Positions 15,201-27,700 of a stretch of DNA of 64,000 nucleotides are shown here, in pieces. The stretch lies in NCBI RefSeq assembly GCF_000189635.1, contig NW_002476280.1, positions 62,001 to 126,000 on the forward strand, given 5' to 3'. The stretch comes from Tetrahymena thermophila SB210. Its lineage: Eukaryota > Ciliophora > Oligohymenophorea > Hymenostomatida > Tetrahymenidae. How positions within the stretch are numbered: the stretch's first letter is position 1; each line of letters starts with the position of its first letter. The translations under genes and the position numbers were made by a program. The notes under the pieces are model-generated. The model was not told the origin of the DNA. It did not search any database and saw nothing but the letters and a program-made list of their open reading frames with translations.

Positions 15201-18200
15201 AACTACTTATCCTATTTGGTGAAAAAGCAAAAGGTACTCCAGCTGTTGAATTTGAAGGTTCAGTTATCAAACTTAAACCTACTTTTTGTGTCTTTATTAC
15301 TATGAATCCTGGTTATGCAGGTCGTACAGAACTTCCAGATAATTTAAAGGCTCTTTTCCGTGCCGTAGCGATGATGGTTCCAGATTATGCTATGATTGGA
15401 GAAATTATGCTTTACAGTTTTGGTTTTACAGAAGGTAACAATTACAATTAAAATAATTTAAATTATATTAACATCTATAAAAATATTCATTTCAATAAAA
15501 TATAATTTTAGTATAATTTACAAAACATTATAGTCAAATTTTTAATAAATTTATAAAAATTTTAAATGAATTTATCATAAAAAATTTATATTAATTTTAG
15601 GTAGAAAATTAGCAAAGAAAATGGTTGCCACATTTAAACTTTCATCAGAATAATTATCTTCATAGGATCATTATGATTATGGTATGAGAGCAGTTAGAAG
15701 TGTTATTAACGCAGCAGGTCTTTTGAAGGCAGCTAATCCAGATATGGATGAAGGTTAGCTTTTACTTCGTGCACTAAGAGATGTAAATGTTCCTAAGTTT
15801 TTAAAAGATGATCTTCCTTTGTTTGAAAATATTATGTCTGATCTTTTCCCTGGTGTCGAAAAACCTTAGGTAAATTATGGAAAGTTACTTAATTCGATTG
15901 ATCAAAAGTGTATTGAACAAGGATTATAACCTGTTCCCCCATTCATTGCTAAGATCATATAACTTTACGATACTATCTAAGTCCGTCATGGTCTTATGAT
16001 AGTAGGTCCTACTGGTGGTGGTAAAACTAGTAATTATAAGGTATTGCAAGCTGCTATGAGCCATCTACATGATTAAGGCTTTGCTAAAGTTAATGTGCAT
16101 ATTCTTAATCCAAAGAGTATAACTATGGGATAATTATATGGTTAATTTAATGAACAAACTCATGAATGGACTGATGGTATTCTCTTTACTTTTTTTAATC
16201 AATATTTTACAAAAAATTTAAATAAAAGGTATTCTCGCTTACAGAGTTAGAGAGTGCTGTAGAGATCAATCAGTAGATAAACACTGGGTTATGTTTGATG
16301 GTCCTGTTGATGCTATTTGGATTGAATCTATGAATACTGTTTTGGATGATAATAAAAAACTATGCCTCAATTCAGGTTAAATTTTAACTCTTACTCCTTA
16401 AATGACTATGATGTTTGAGGTAATTTAAATTATGGTTAAATAATAAAAATATATTAAAAATATGAATATAATTAATAGGTTGAGGATTTAACTGTTGCCA
16501 GTCCCGCTACTGTTAGTAGATGTGGTATGATATATATGGAACCTGATTCTTTAGGAGTGAAACCACTAATTGAATCATGGCTTAATACAATACCTTAAAA
16601 CCTTTATAAATTTGGTAAAATTGCAGAAAAACTAAAGAACCTATTCGATGCTTACATTGAAGATGCTTTATGGTTCTTACGTCGTAACATTGTAGAACCA
16701 GTAACTACTATGAATAATAATCTTTTGTAGTCATTATGCCGTTTATTGATGTGCTTTTTCAGAAATTATGAAGAAACAGAAGTTAAAAAAATATAAGAAG
16801 AAGAATTATAAGGAGTTGAAAGGTCTTTAGAATCTTTATTTATATTTTGTATGATCTGGTCACTTGGGTGTACTGGTGAATATGAGGGGAGAATTAAATT
16901 TGATCATTTTTTAAGAGAAAAAGTTTAATAAATAAGTCCAAATGTTATTTTACCAGAAGAAGGAACAGTATATGAATATGAATTTGATTTATCTATGAAA
17001 TAGTTTACACGCTGGAGTGAGAGGAATAAAGAATTTTAGATTGACTAAAAAGCTCAATATCATGAAATTATGATTCCTACCTAAGATTCTACTAGAAATT
17101 CCTTCATAATTAAACTCCTCCTCTAAAATTCTTATCACATTTTAACTCCTGGTCCTACAGGTAAACACTTGATTATTTTCTATTAAATTTTGAGATTTTG
17201 CTAATTTTTAAAAAATAAAAAAATTGAATAAAAGGTACTGGTAAGTCTTTGAACATATCTAATTTATTAACATCTGGATTAAGTGAGAGCTTCTAATCTA
17301 TATCAATTACTTTTTCAGCATAAACAAGTGCTAATTAGACTTAGGATACAATAGATGGTAAAATGGATAAAAGAAGAAAAGGTGTTTTTGGTCCTCCTAT
17401 TGGTAAAAAGTTCATTATATTCGTTGACGATCTCAATATGCCTAAGAAAGAAGAGTATGGAGCACAACCTCCTATCGAACTTATTAGGTAGTATCTTGAT
17501 CATAAAGGTATTTAAAATAATAATTGATATATTTAAAACTTTAATTCTATTTTTTTTAGTTAAAAAAAACTTTCTAAATTATCTTCAAAAAAGTTGTAAA
17601 AAAACAAAATATGATAAAAATGCTTAATTTTTATCTTTATCATATGAATTTTTAATTTAAGATTTATTTAAATGAAAATTTATAGGTTGGTACAATAGAA
17701 GGGACTTGCAATTTATGAAAATGGAAGATGTGATTATTTTAGCTGCTATGGGACCTCCTGGTGGTGGTAGAACTTTTATTACTAACAGGGTAGTCCGTCA
17801 TTTTAACATTTTAGGATATACCGAACTTGATTAGAACACCATCTAAGAAATATTCAAGAATTTAGTTTCATTCTTCTTAAAAAGATTTTCTGAAGATATC
17901 AAATAGAATATTAGCAATGTTGTTAAAACTGCCTTGGACGTATATAATTAAGTTAAAATAGATCTTCTTCCTACTCCTTCTAAGTCACATTATACATTCA
18001 ATCTACGTGATATTTGGAAAGTATTTTAGGGAGTTTGCTCGATTACACCTAAGTTCTGCACAGATTTAAAGTCATTACTAAGATTATTCTATCATGAAAA
18101 TATGAGAGTATTCCATGATAGATTAACAACAGACTCAGATAGAAAATATTTGCATAAGCTTTTAGTTTAATAATTCCAAGGTTACCACATAAAAGAAGAA

Positions 18201-21200
18201 GATGTAATATATTAAAGTTTTAGAAAATAAAGTATTTAATTATGATATTTAATAACAGGTAATAGACAATGAACGTATTATTTATGGTGACTTTTTGTCT
18301 GGAAGAGAAGTAGATATAAGAAATTATTAGCAAGTTACTGATTTGAATTCTTTATTGGATAAAATGGACAATTTCCAAGAAGAATACAATAATGATAGCT
18401 CATTCGTTTTTGGAGGCTAGAAAAAGCCTATGAAATTAGTTATGTTCTTAGATGCTTGTGAACATATTGCAAGGATAGCACGTATTATAAGATAGCCAAA
18501 TGGTAATGCTCTCATTTTGGGTGTTGGTGGTTCAGGAAGATAATCATTAAGCAGAATGGCAACTTTCATTACTAACTATAAGATTTTCTAAATAGAAGTT
18601 ATCAAAAATTACAATATGAGAAGCTGGAGAGATGATGTCAAAAAAGTTCTTCTCTATGCAGGTATAGAAAACAAGCCTATTTCTTTCTTGTTTTGTGATA
18701 CTTAGATTATTAAAGAATAAATGATGGAGGATATAAATAATATCCTTAACTCTGGTGATGTAACAGGAATCTACCAAGACAAAGTAATTAAGAAAATTAA
18801 AATTTTCACACGTTATATAATATTATGTTTAATTAGGATTAAGAAGAAATTATGGCAGCATGCAAGGCTGATTGTTTGAAGAAGCAATTGCCTCCAACTA
18901 AAATGAACATTTTTACTATTTATTTGAGTAGAGTAAGAAAGAATATTCATTTAATTATTGCTATGTCACCTCTCGGAAGTGCTTTTACAACAAGACTTCG
19001 TATGTTCCCTTCTTTGGTTAATTGTTGTACAATTGATTGGTTCACAGAGTGGCCAGAAGTAATTTTAATAAATTTTAACATTTAAAGATCTAAACGTTTT
19101 AATAATCTAAATTTAGGAAGCTTTAATTAATGTTGGCAAAGGCTAATTATAAGATTATGAAGAAGACCTCCAATTAGGTTAAAATCTTGGTACAGTTGTG
19201 GTAAATATAATTTATTTCAATAGAAATACAGAGAATATGTTTAAAATACTTTTTTAAAATAAATAAATCAGGAAATGTTTAAAATCATTCACAAATCTGT
19301 TGAAAAGGCTTCAAATAAATTTTATGAATAATTACGTAGATACAATTATGTTACTCCTACTAGTTATTTAGAGTTACTTTCAACTTTTAGAAACGTCCTT
19401 TCTTTCAAAAAGAAAGAGGTTCAAAAGAGTATTTAGAGACTCAAGTCTGGTCTTGATAAGCTGGAGGAAGCTAACAAATCAGTTGAAGAAATGAGAATAG
19501 TACTTAAAGATATGCAACCTTAACTTGAGAAAGCTTCTGCTGAGACAGAGAAAATGATGGAAAAGCTATCAGTAGATAAAGCAGATGCTGATGCTACCTA
19601 AAAAGTTGTTGCTGTAGAAGAAGCATAAGCTACTTAATAAGTAAAAGATTAATTAATTTCCTTACAAATATTTTGATTTATTTTAATAAACTATTAGGCT
19701 GCAGAAGCTACAAAACTTGCAGAAGAAGCAGAAGCAGCTGTTGCTGATGCTAATAGATAATTAGCAGAGACATTAGCTGAAGTACAAAAACTTAAAAAGG
19801 AGCACTTAGTTGAAATTAAATCCCTTGGTTCTCCACCTACTGCAGTCAAAGTCACATTAGGTGGTGTTGTGATATTAAATTAGGAAGCTATTAAATAAAA
19901 TGGTGGTCAAATTATTATGAGTAATGTTGAAGGTTAGGTAGGAGGTAAGAAGGAAGAAAACTATTTTGAAACAGCTAAAAGATATTTACTTAGTGATACT
20001 AAATAGTTGTTAGATCTTTTGATGACTTATGATAAGGATGCAATCACTGGTGCTACAATTAAGAAATTAGAGGAAAAAATATTAAATCAGCCTGAATTTA
20101 CTTTTAATGCTGTCGAAAGATGCTCTTTTGCCACTAAATTCTTGTATATGTGGGTAAAGGCAATGGTTGATTATTATAAAGTGTATACTGAAACTAAGCC
20201 ATTAAGAGAAAAATTGATTGAAATGAGGAGAATTGTCGATGAAAAAATGGGATAATTGAGAATAAAGAAAGAAGAACTTGCAAAGATCAATGCTAAGATA
20301 TAGCACTTGGAAGAAATGTTCTCATAAAAAATGAAATAAAAGGAAGAGCTTACTCGCAAAATAGAGGAGTGCGAAATTAAATTAGAAAGAGCTAAAAAAT
20401 TAACTGATGGTTTGTCAGAAGAATCAGTTAGATGGGCCTAGGATATTTAAGCGTTAAATAATAAAGCAAATTTAGTGCCAGCTCATTCAATTATAGCTGC
20501 CGGTATGATAGCATATAGTGGCCCATTCACATCTAACTTTAGGTAAGATCTTGAATAAGATTGGGTGTTAAATCTTGCATAGCTTGAACTAGAGCACGAC
20601 ACTAAAATCACAATGAGATCTTTCTTGGGTGAGCCAGTTAAGATCTAATAATGGAACATTAGTGGTCTACCCAAGGATGATACTTCAATCGAAAATGGTA
20701 TTATTATTGAATAGGGTAGAAGATGGCCTCTTATGATTGATCCTTAAACATAGGCAAATAAGTATATCAAAAATATGGGTAAAGACCATTTAGAAGGTAA
20801 AAAGACATTTTTATTTTATTTTTTATAGATCAAATATATTTTTAATTAAAATAAAGGTATCGAAATTGTCAAAGCCAATGAAGCAACAATTATGAAGACT
20901 ATGGAATTATCTGTACAATTTGGAAGATGGGTGCTTATTGAGAATGTAGGCACTGATCTTGATCCTTCTCTTGAGCCTATTTTGCAATAGTAGGTTGTTA
21001 AGCAAGGAAGTGGCTATGTCATAGTTATTGGTGATAAACCATTAAACTATTCTGATCAATTTAAACTTTTCCTCACTACTACTATGCCTAATCCTCATTA
21101 TCCACCTGAAACATTTGTAAAAGTTAGTATAATTAACTTTGCAATTACACCAAGTGGTTTGGAAGAATAAATGTTAGCTCAGATAGTTGCATTAGAAAAT

Positions 21201-24200
21201 CCTACTCTCCAGTAAAAGAAAACTGAAATAGTCAAAAAGAATGCTGAAGATTAGAGGGCTTTAATAAAAATAGAAGACTCTATCCTTGAAAGCTTATCAG
21301 GTACTGGAGAAATTTCAGAAATATTAATGGATGAAACATTGATAAATCAACTCTAAACTTCTAAAAAATTCGCTGCTGAAATCAATTAGAGAGTAAAAGA
21401 CTCAAAAATAACAGAAGCACAAATAGATGAGGCAAGAGAAAGCTATAGAGCAGTTGCTTTCAGAGCTTCTATACTCTTCTTCTGCATAGTCGATTTAGCA
21501 TCAATTGATCCTATGTATTTTCATTTTATATTCCTAAAATAAATTTAATAATTATTTACTTTTGTAGGTATCAGTATTCATTGTAATGGTTTACTAATTT
21601 ATTCATAATGGGTGTAGAAAAAGCTCCAGAGTCAAATGAATTAGAATAGCGCTTAGAAAATTTAAATAACTACTTTACTTATTCCTTATATGAAAATGTT
21701 TGTAGGTCGCTTTTTGAAAAGCATAAATTAATTTTCTCTTTCATGCTTGCTGTCAAAATTCTTCAAGGCCGTAATGAGATGGATGAAGTAGAATGGCGTT
21801 ATTTCTTAGCAGGTCCCTCAGGTGAAGTGCATATACCTTAAAATCCAACTACTTGGATTTCTGAAAATTCTTGGCCAGATATCTACAGATAATTCTATGG
21901 AATGAACCAATTAAGCAGTTTTAGAGGCATTAATGATCACCTTATTCAAAAATCTGATAGCTGGAAAAGTATTTTTGATTCTACAAATGCATAAGAAGAA
22001 CCTTTGCCTGAAGAGTGGAATGAAAACTTAAACAGCTTCTAAAAGCTAATAGTTCTTAAATCAATACGTCCAGACAAAGTAAAAAAAATATAATTAGCTT
22101 TTATCAAATATTAATAAATTTTTATTAGGTTGTATAAGGTGTTTAAAATTGGATTTCAGAAAAAATTGGTAGAGAATTTATTATTGTTCCTACATTTGAT
22201 CTAAGCAAGTGCTATAAAGATTCGAATGTAGTCAGTCCTTTAATTTTCGTACTTTCTTAAGGTTCAGATCCTATTGCAGATTTCCTAAAGTTTGCAGAAG
22301 ATATGGAAATGACCAAAAAGTATGACTCAATATCTTTAGGTTAAGGCTAAGGTCCTAAAGCAGAGAGATTGATAAAAGAATGTGCTTAAAGGGGTTATTG
22401 GGCACTTTTATAAAATTGTCACTTGGCAATTTCATGGATGCCTGAACTAGAAAGAATTTGTGAAGGCTTGAATGAAAATATGCATCAAGATTTCAGGTAA
22501 AAATAAATTTAAAATCTATTAAAAATAATATATAATTTTTGAAATTAATAGACTATGGTTAACAAGTATGCCTAGTGGTTCATTCCCCATATCAGTACTT
22601 TAAAATGGTATTAAAATAACTATGGAACCTCCTTAAGGTTTAAGAGCTAATTTATTAAGAACTTACAAAAATCTTACAGAACAAGAATTAGTTGATTGCC
22701 AAAAACCATAGGAATTCAAAAAATTGCTATTTGGTTTCTGTCTTTTCCATGCTATTATTTAAGACAGAAGAAAGTTTGGTGCTATTGGCTGGAATATACC
22801 ATATGAATTTACAAATGAAGATTTGAATGTATGTAAAAAGTAATTAAAAATGCTATTGGATGAGTATCAAAAAATTCCTTATAAAGTAATTAATTTCCTT
22901 GGTGCTGAAATCAATTACGGAGGAAGAGTTACAGATGATAAAGATGTTAGATTAATCAAAAGTATATTGAAGCTCTACATTAATGCAGAAGTAAATAGAA
23001 TTTTAATTACTTACTTATTTTCTAAAAGGATTTAAATTTTTTTTATAATTATTCAAATTTTTTCGAAACATATTCTTTCATTTCAAGATAAAGTTTCTTG
23101 CAATTTTTAAAATTTTTTTAATTGAATTATTGAAGTCGTTAGGCGATAAATATTAGTATTCTGAATCTGGTATTTATTACTCCATCCCTGCAGGTAAACT
23201 TGAAGATTATATTAAATACATAGAGGGATTACCCCTTAATCCTTCTCCAGAAGCATTCGGATTGCATGATAATGCTGAAATAACAAATGCTTAGAATGAA
23301 ACAATGAATTTATTGGCCACTATTCTTTCCTGTCAACCAAGAAGTTCTACAGGTCATGGTAAATCTAGAGAAGAAATAATTGAAGATATAGCAGTAATGG
23401 TAGAAACAAAAACTCCTGAGCTATTCGATATTGAAATCATTTAAAGATCATATCCTACTTTATACGAAGAATCTATGAATACAGTTTTAGTTTAAGAACT
23501 GATCAGATACAATCGTTTACTTAAAGTTTTGAAAGAGTCTTTAATAAATTTGAAAAAAGGTCTTAAGGGATTGGTTGTACTATCAGAAGAATTAGAGAAA
23601 TTATCTAACTCTCTCTATGATAATTAAGTAATTAAAATTTTATTCTTCATTTATTCAAATTCAAATATAGAAAGAGGTTTTTTGCCTCAAAAATTTTATT
23701 TTATAATAAAAAAAATTTAAATTATTAGTTCATTAAAAACAGAATTTTTTTTAGAAAAATAATTCATTAAATTTTACTTTATATTTTTAAACAATATCAT
23801 TTATTGTTTAATATTAATTTTTATTCTTAATTTATAAACTATATTTATAAAAAAAAAAACACATCAGTAAATATAAGGATTAAAATTTGTGTTTGAAATG
23901 TTTATACTATTTTTTATGAAATTAATTCAAAATTTTGATAATAAATTTTAATAAACTTACAAAAAGGTACCATAACTTTGGGCAGATAAAGGGTTTTTAT
24001 CTTTAAAACCTCTATCTTCTTGGACTTAAGATTTAAATGATCGTATTTCATTCTTGTAAAATTGGATAGATAATGGTACTCCAAAAGTATTTTGGATTTC
24101 AGGTAAAAACAATTAAATTGAGTTTATTTATTAAAATAAAATTTAGATAGGATGTCTAAATTGTTTATAATTATTTATTATTACCGTTATTCATTTATTA

Positions 24201-24710
24201 ATAGCTATTAAATATTTTTAAATTTCATGTAATTTATTTAAAAAATTAAAAATAGGATTCTTCTTCCCTTAAGCTTTTATTACTGGAATGACTTAAAATT
24301 ATGCTAGAAAAAAAGTTATAGCAATTGATCAATTGTAATATGAGTATTAAATATTAGATACTTTAACTCACACAGATATCACAGAAAAACCAGAAGATGG
24401 TGTTTATGTATATGGTATATTTTTGGAAGGTGCTAGCTGGAATTACAAAAAACATATAATAGACTAGCCTATACCAAAAGAACTGTTTTCTGATTTGCCT
24501 TTAATGCATATCATACCTACTGCAGAGAAAGAGCAAGGATCAAAAATAATATATTAATGTCCTATGTATAAAGTAGTTTCAAGAAGAGGTACTTTAAGTA
24601 CAACAGGACATAGTACTAACTTTGTTATGCCTATAGAACTTCCAACTAAGGAAAAAGAAGACATATGGATTAGAGCAGGTGTGGCTGCATTCCTTTCTTT
24701 AAGATATTGA
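9265..24710 (+). CDS. Axonemal dynein heavy chain (inner-arm, single-headed type)
   Basis: Twenty-seven exons give 12750 coding bases and 4249 residues, a normal full-length heavy chain. The N-terminal half is the tail and linker. The motor follows with four nucleotide loops: AAA1 GPAGTGKT at residues 1572-1579 (followed by CFDEFNRI), AAA2 GPTGGGKT from 1853, AAA3 GPTGTGKS from 2198, and AAA4 GVGGSGRQS from 2552. The stalk's first coiled coil begins near residue 2780, the microtubule-binding tip lies around 2905-3010 (Pro pair near 2909), and the second coil runs to about 3090. AAA5, AAA6 and the long C-terminal domain end at the TGA at 24708. It drives ATP-dependent sliding of outer-doublet microtubules in cilia. 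N-terminal and tail sequences look like the single-headed inner-arm group (possibly DNAH1-like), but I cannot fix the subtype. All four P-loops are intact, so it looks functional. Confidence 0.96.
9265..24710 (+). other. Exon map of the dynein heavy chain gene
   Basis: Exons: 9265-9354, 9530-10027, 10226-10596, 10873-11293, 11358-12724, 12784-13264, 13312-13518, 13581-13846, 13902-14470, 14553-15434, 15601-16176, 16229-16419, 16479-17160, 17235-17507, 17686-18203, 18259-18783, 18837-19058, 19117-19200, 19272-19640, 19698-20796, 20857-21514, 21568-22078, 22129-22496, 22552-22990, 23136-23627, 23967-24102, 24256-24710. All 26 introns are GT...AG, 47 to 339 bases long. Each junction preserves frame and restores conserved dynein sequence. 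For example, the intron 17161-17234 splits a glycine codon inside the AAA3 P-loop. The first junction (9354/9530) is least certain because the N-terminus is poorly conserved. Confidence 0.88.
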
Positions 24711-27700
24711 TAGAAAAATAAATATTTCTATCCTAAAAATAAAAAATATTTTAACTGTATAACTTTAATAAAATTAAATAATTATCTTTTTATGTAGAAA
24801 GCATTAAGATAAATAAAGTAAATATAATTATTTGAAAAATTTTTTTAATGTGCTGAACTACTTTTGTTCTACTAAGATATTTTAATAAAAAGATAATAAA
24901 AAAATATTTATATTTAAAATTAAAAAAATAATTATTCTCTTGATTTTTATACATCTTAAATCTTTTATTAAAAATTTTCTATAGCTATTGACAGACACTG
25001 AAAATTTTTGTATTATATTTTCATAGTCTTTCTTATTGCAATTCAAGTGTTTCTATTATTAAATTTAAAATTAATTAAAAGTCTACCTTCATGTTAGGAT
25101 GAAGATTAAACAGGAGTTGCTTCTTTAGAAAATCTATTAATAGTCTTATTTAAATATGTATTTTTAAATAAGAAAAGTTTAAAAAAAAAAAATTAATCAT
25201 CTTTGACAGAATTCGTTTTTATTATTTTACTAAATAAATATTTTTATTTTTTTAATAAAAACTAAGCAATCTAATGCTATTTTTTAAAAATTGAAACAAT
25301 ATAACTATAAATGATAATAAATTTCGATTTTTCAATATTTTAAATGAAAATAAAAATTATAAAATAGACTTTAAAGAAATTTTTTTTTCTCTTTTAATTA
25401 TAATTTTTTTATTCGATTCAAGGAGATGAGTAATCATACTTTTATTTTTTAATAATTACCTCTTTCAAGGGCATTAAATTCATAAAATAAATTTCACTTT
25501 TTAAAAGCTTAAAATTAAAGGATAATTATGAAATATTTGTATTGATATTATATTTTCATATGTTTTTATTGTATAGTTGATAAGTATTACTTACCAAATA
25601 TGTAAATCACTTGTGTGGCTCACAAATCATGATTATTGAGAAATGTATTTATTGAGCATAAACGTCTGGTAAACTGAAATATGTTATTAAGATAGATAGA
25701 ACTAATTATTTTACGCAATACATAAATAAAGATTATTGAAAAATATTTAAAAGCTTAAAATCATCTAGCAAGTTTGCAATATATTTGTTTGAACAAATCA
25801 ATTTTTTTTAGAGTAGTTACTGAGTCTATAAATTAAAAATTAAATAGCGAAATGCCTCTACTGATTAGAATTATTTTTATACGAATAACTATCATTTAAA
25901 CAGAAATATATTTATCAAAATCAACTTAAAATATCAAGAGATTCGTATTGTGATACATAAACAAAATTTATTACATTTTACTTGTTTTATAATTTTTTAT
26001 ATCTTAATCTAAAATTTTAGATTTTTTCCCTTAGATGACATCATAACCATGATTACGTCTTTAAGCAGGGTGTAAACTACTAAAATGTTAGGCTAATTCA
26101 AAACTCTAATAACTTTTAAATCCGGATTTTACCCCTCTTAAAATATTTAGTGCATTGAATAAGATTTGATATTTTTGGAAAGGTATACTTGAAGTTAAAA
26201 CTACTTTTTAAATATTTTGCTCTTTGAAATAAAAGCTTACAAATAATCTGAATATTTTTGGAAAAAAAAATTGATTCAGTAACGTAGGAGCCTTTTTTGA
26301 GTGAATAAAATTGAATTTGTCTTGATCAATTAATAAATTTAATTTTTATATATCAGATAAGAATAGAAAAAAATTTATCAATATATGAATTAAATAATGA
26401 TTTAAAAAATATTAAATCTTTTATCCCAAAATAAAGTTAACATTTATAATTATCACTCATTTAATAAGTTAATAATACTGAGCAATCATCATTTACCTCA
26501 AATTTTTTTCTTCTGTCAATAACTGAAAATCAATCCGTTAATCATTTTAAGGTAAACGTAAAAAAAATTAAAAAATAATAAGTAAGATTTTTAATGAGTT
26601 GGTTCACATATATAGAAGCTTTATTTTTTGTATTTTTAAAAAATATTTATTGATGTAAATAAACATGTAAATAGTAAGAGTTTTAATTAGTAAAAATATT
26701 TGGTATTAGCTTACTGATATTTGAAAACAGCAAAAATATTTCTAAATTTATAGTTTAATCATAACACTTTATAAAATGAATGTTAAGAAAGTTATGAATA
26801 TATGATATATTTATTTAAAAATGCAAAAAATTAGCCAGAATAGCAATGTTCATGACAATTGATGAATTCTATTACTCATATAATCTACTGATGTTAAAAT
26901 TACTCAAATTGGAATGCGCTTCTCTAATAATTTTAGAAATATGGCTTATAGAAGTTATATAATTTATTTCTTCAAAATTTATAAGATTTAGGTTACTAAA
27001 CATTAATGCAATTTCAAAAGATTATGATTACTTGTTAAAAATTCAACGGAGCAATTACTCAAATACAAATTATTATTAATTCTATCGAAATCCCAAATAC
27101 AATATAAGCCTTACAAATATTCTTTTCTTTGAGATATCTACGAAAGGCTAATTTAATTTATGATAAAATTTCGATCTAAAAAAAGGAAATTCAAGTTACT
27201 TTTATCTAAATTGTCAAATATTTTTTTTTTAATTGTTCTTTTTCAAGTAATTACAAATTACAGTTAATCAGAATAAGCAATAGTGGTTGGAGAGTTTGAA
27301 AGTTACTTAATTTTTTTATTATAAATGGTGTATCAACAAGAGTGTATTGAATAATTTTAAAGAGGAATTGAATTCAGACAAAAATATCTTTTTAAAAATA
27401 AAATGAAATAGTGTGAGTGTGTGTCTTTTAAATTATATTTTAAAATTAAAGAAAAAATGAGGAAAATGTTGTTATCTATGATTACTAATAGAAGTAGCAG
27501 TAAGATTAAATTAAATTATGTAATTAAAGGCATATATTAAATTGCAATTTAATGACTGTATTTTTAAGAAATTAAATTAGATAAATCCATTAACTTTTGC
27601 AATGATTTTATCCACTCAAATCGACCATTAAAATTGTAATCTTTTTGTTTTTAATATATACGAAATTATTTGCTCAGTCAAAGCTTACATAGATAAATTG

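Noticed and set aside
15060-15305. Leu/Val-rich plus-strand ORF inside the dynein AAA1 region
   Set aside because: It is the out-of-frame shadow of the real dynein exon 14553-15434.
26118-26129. Perfect 12-base palindrome AAATCCGGATTT
   Set aside because: A single copy with no neighbouring gene or repeat; it is not enough to call an operator or site.
25826-26190. Plus-strand open frame in the 26 kb patch
   Set aside because: It overlaps an equally open and longer minus-strand frame, and neither has an ATG or clear family, so it was not called.
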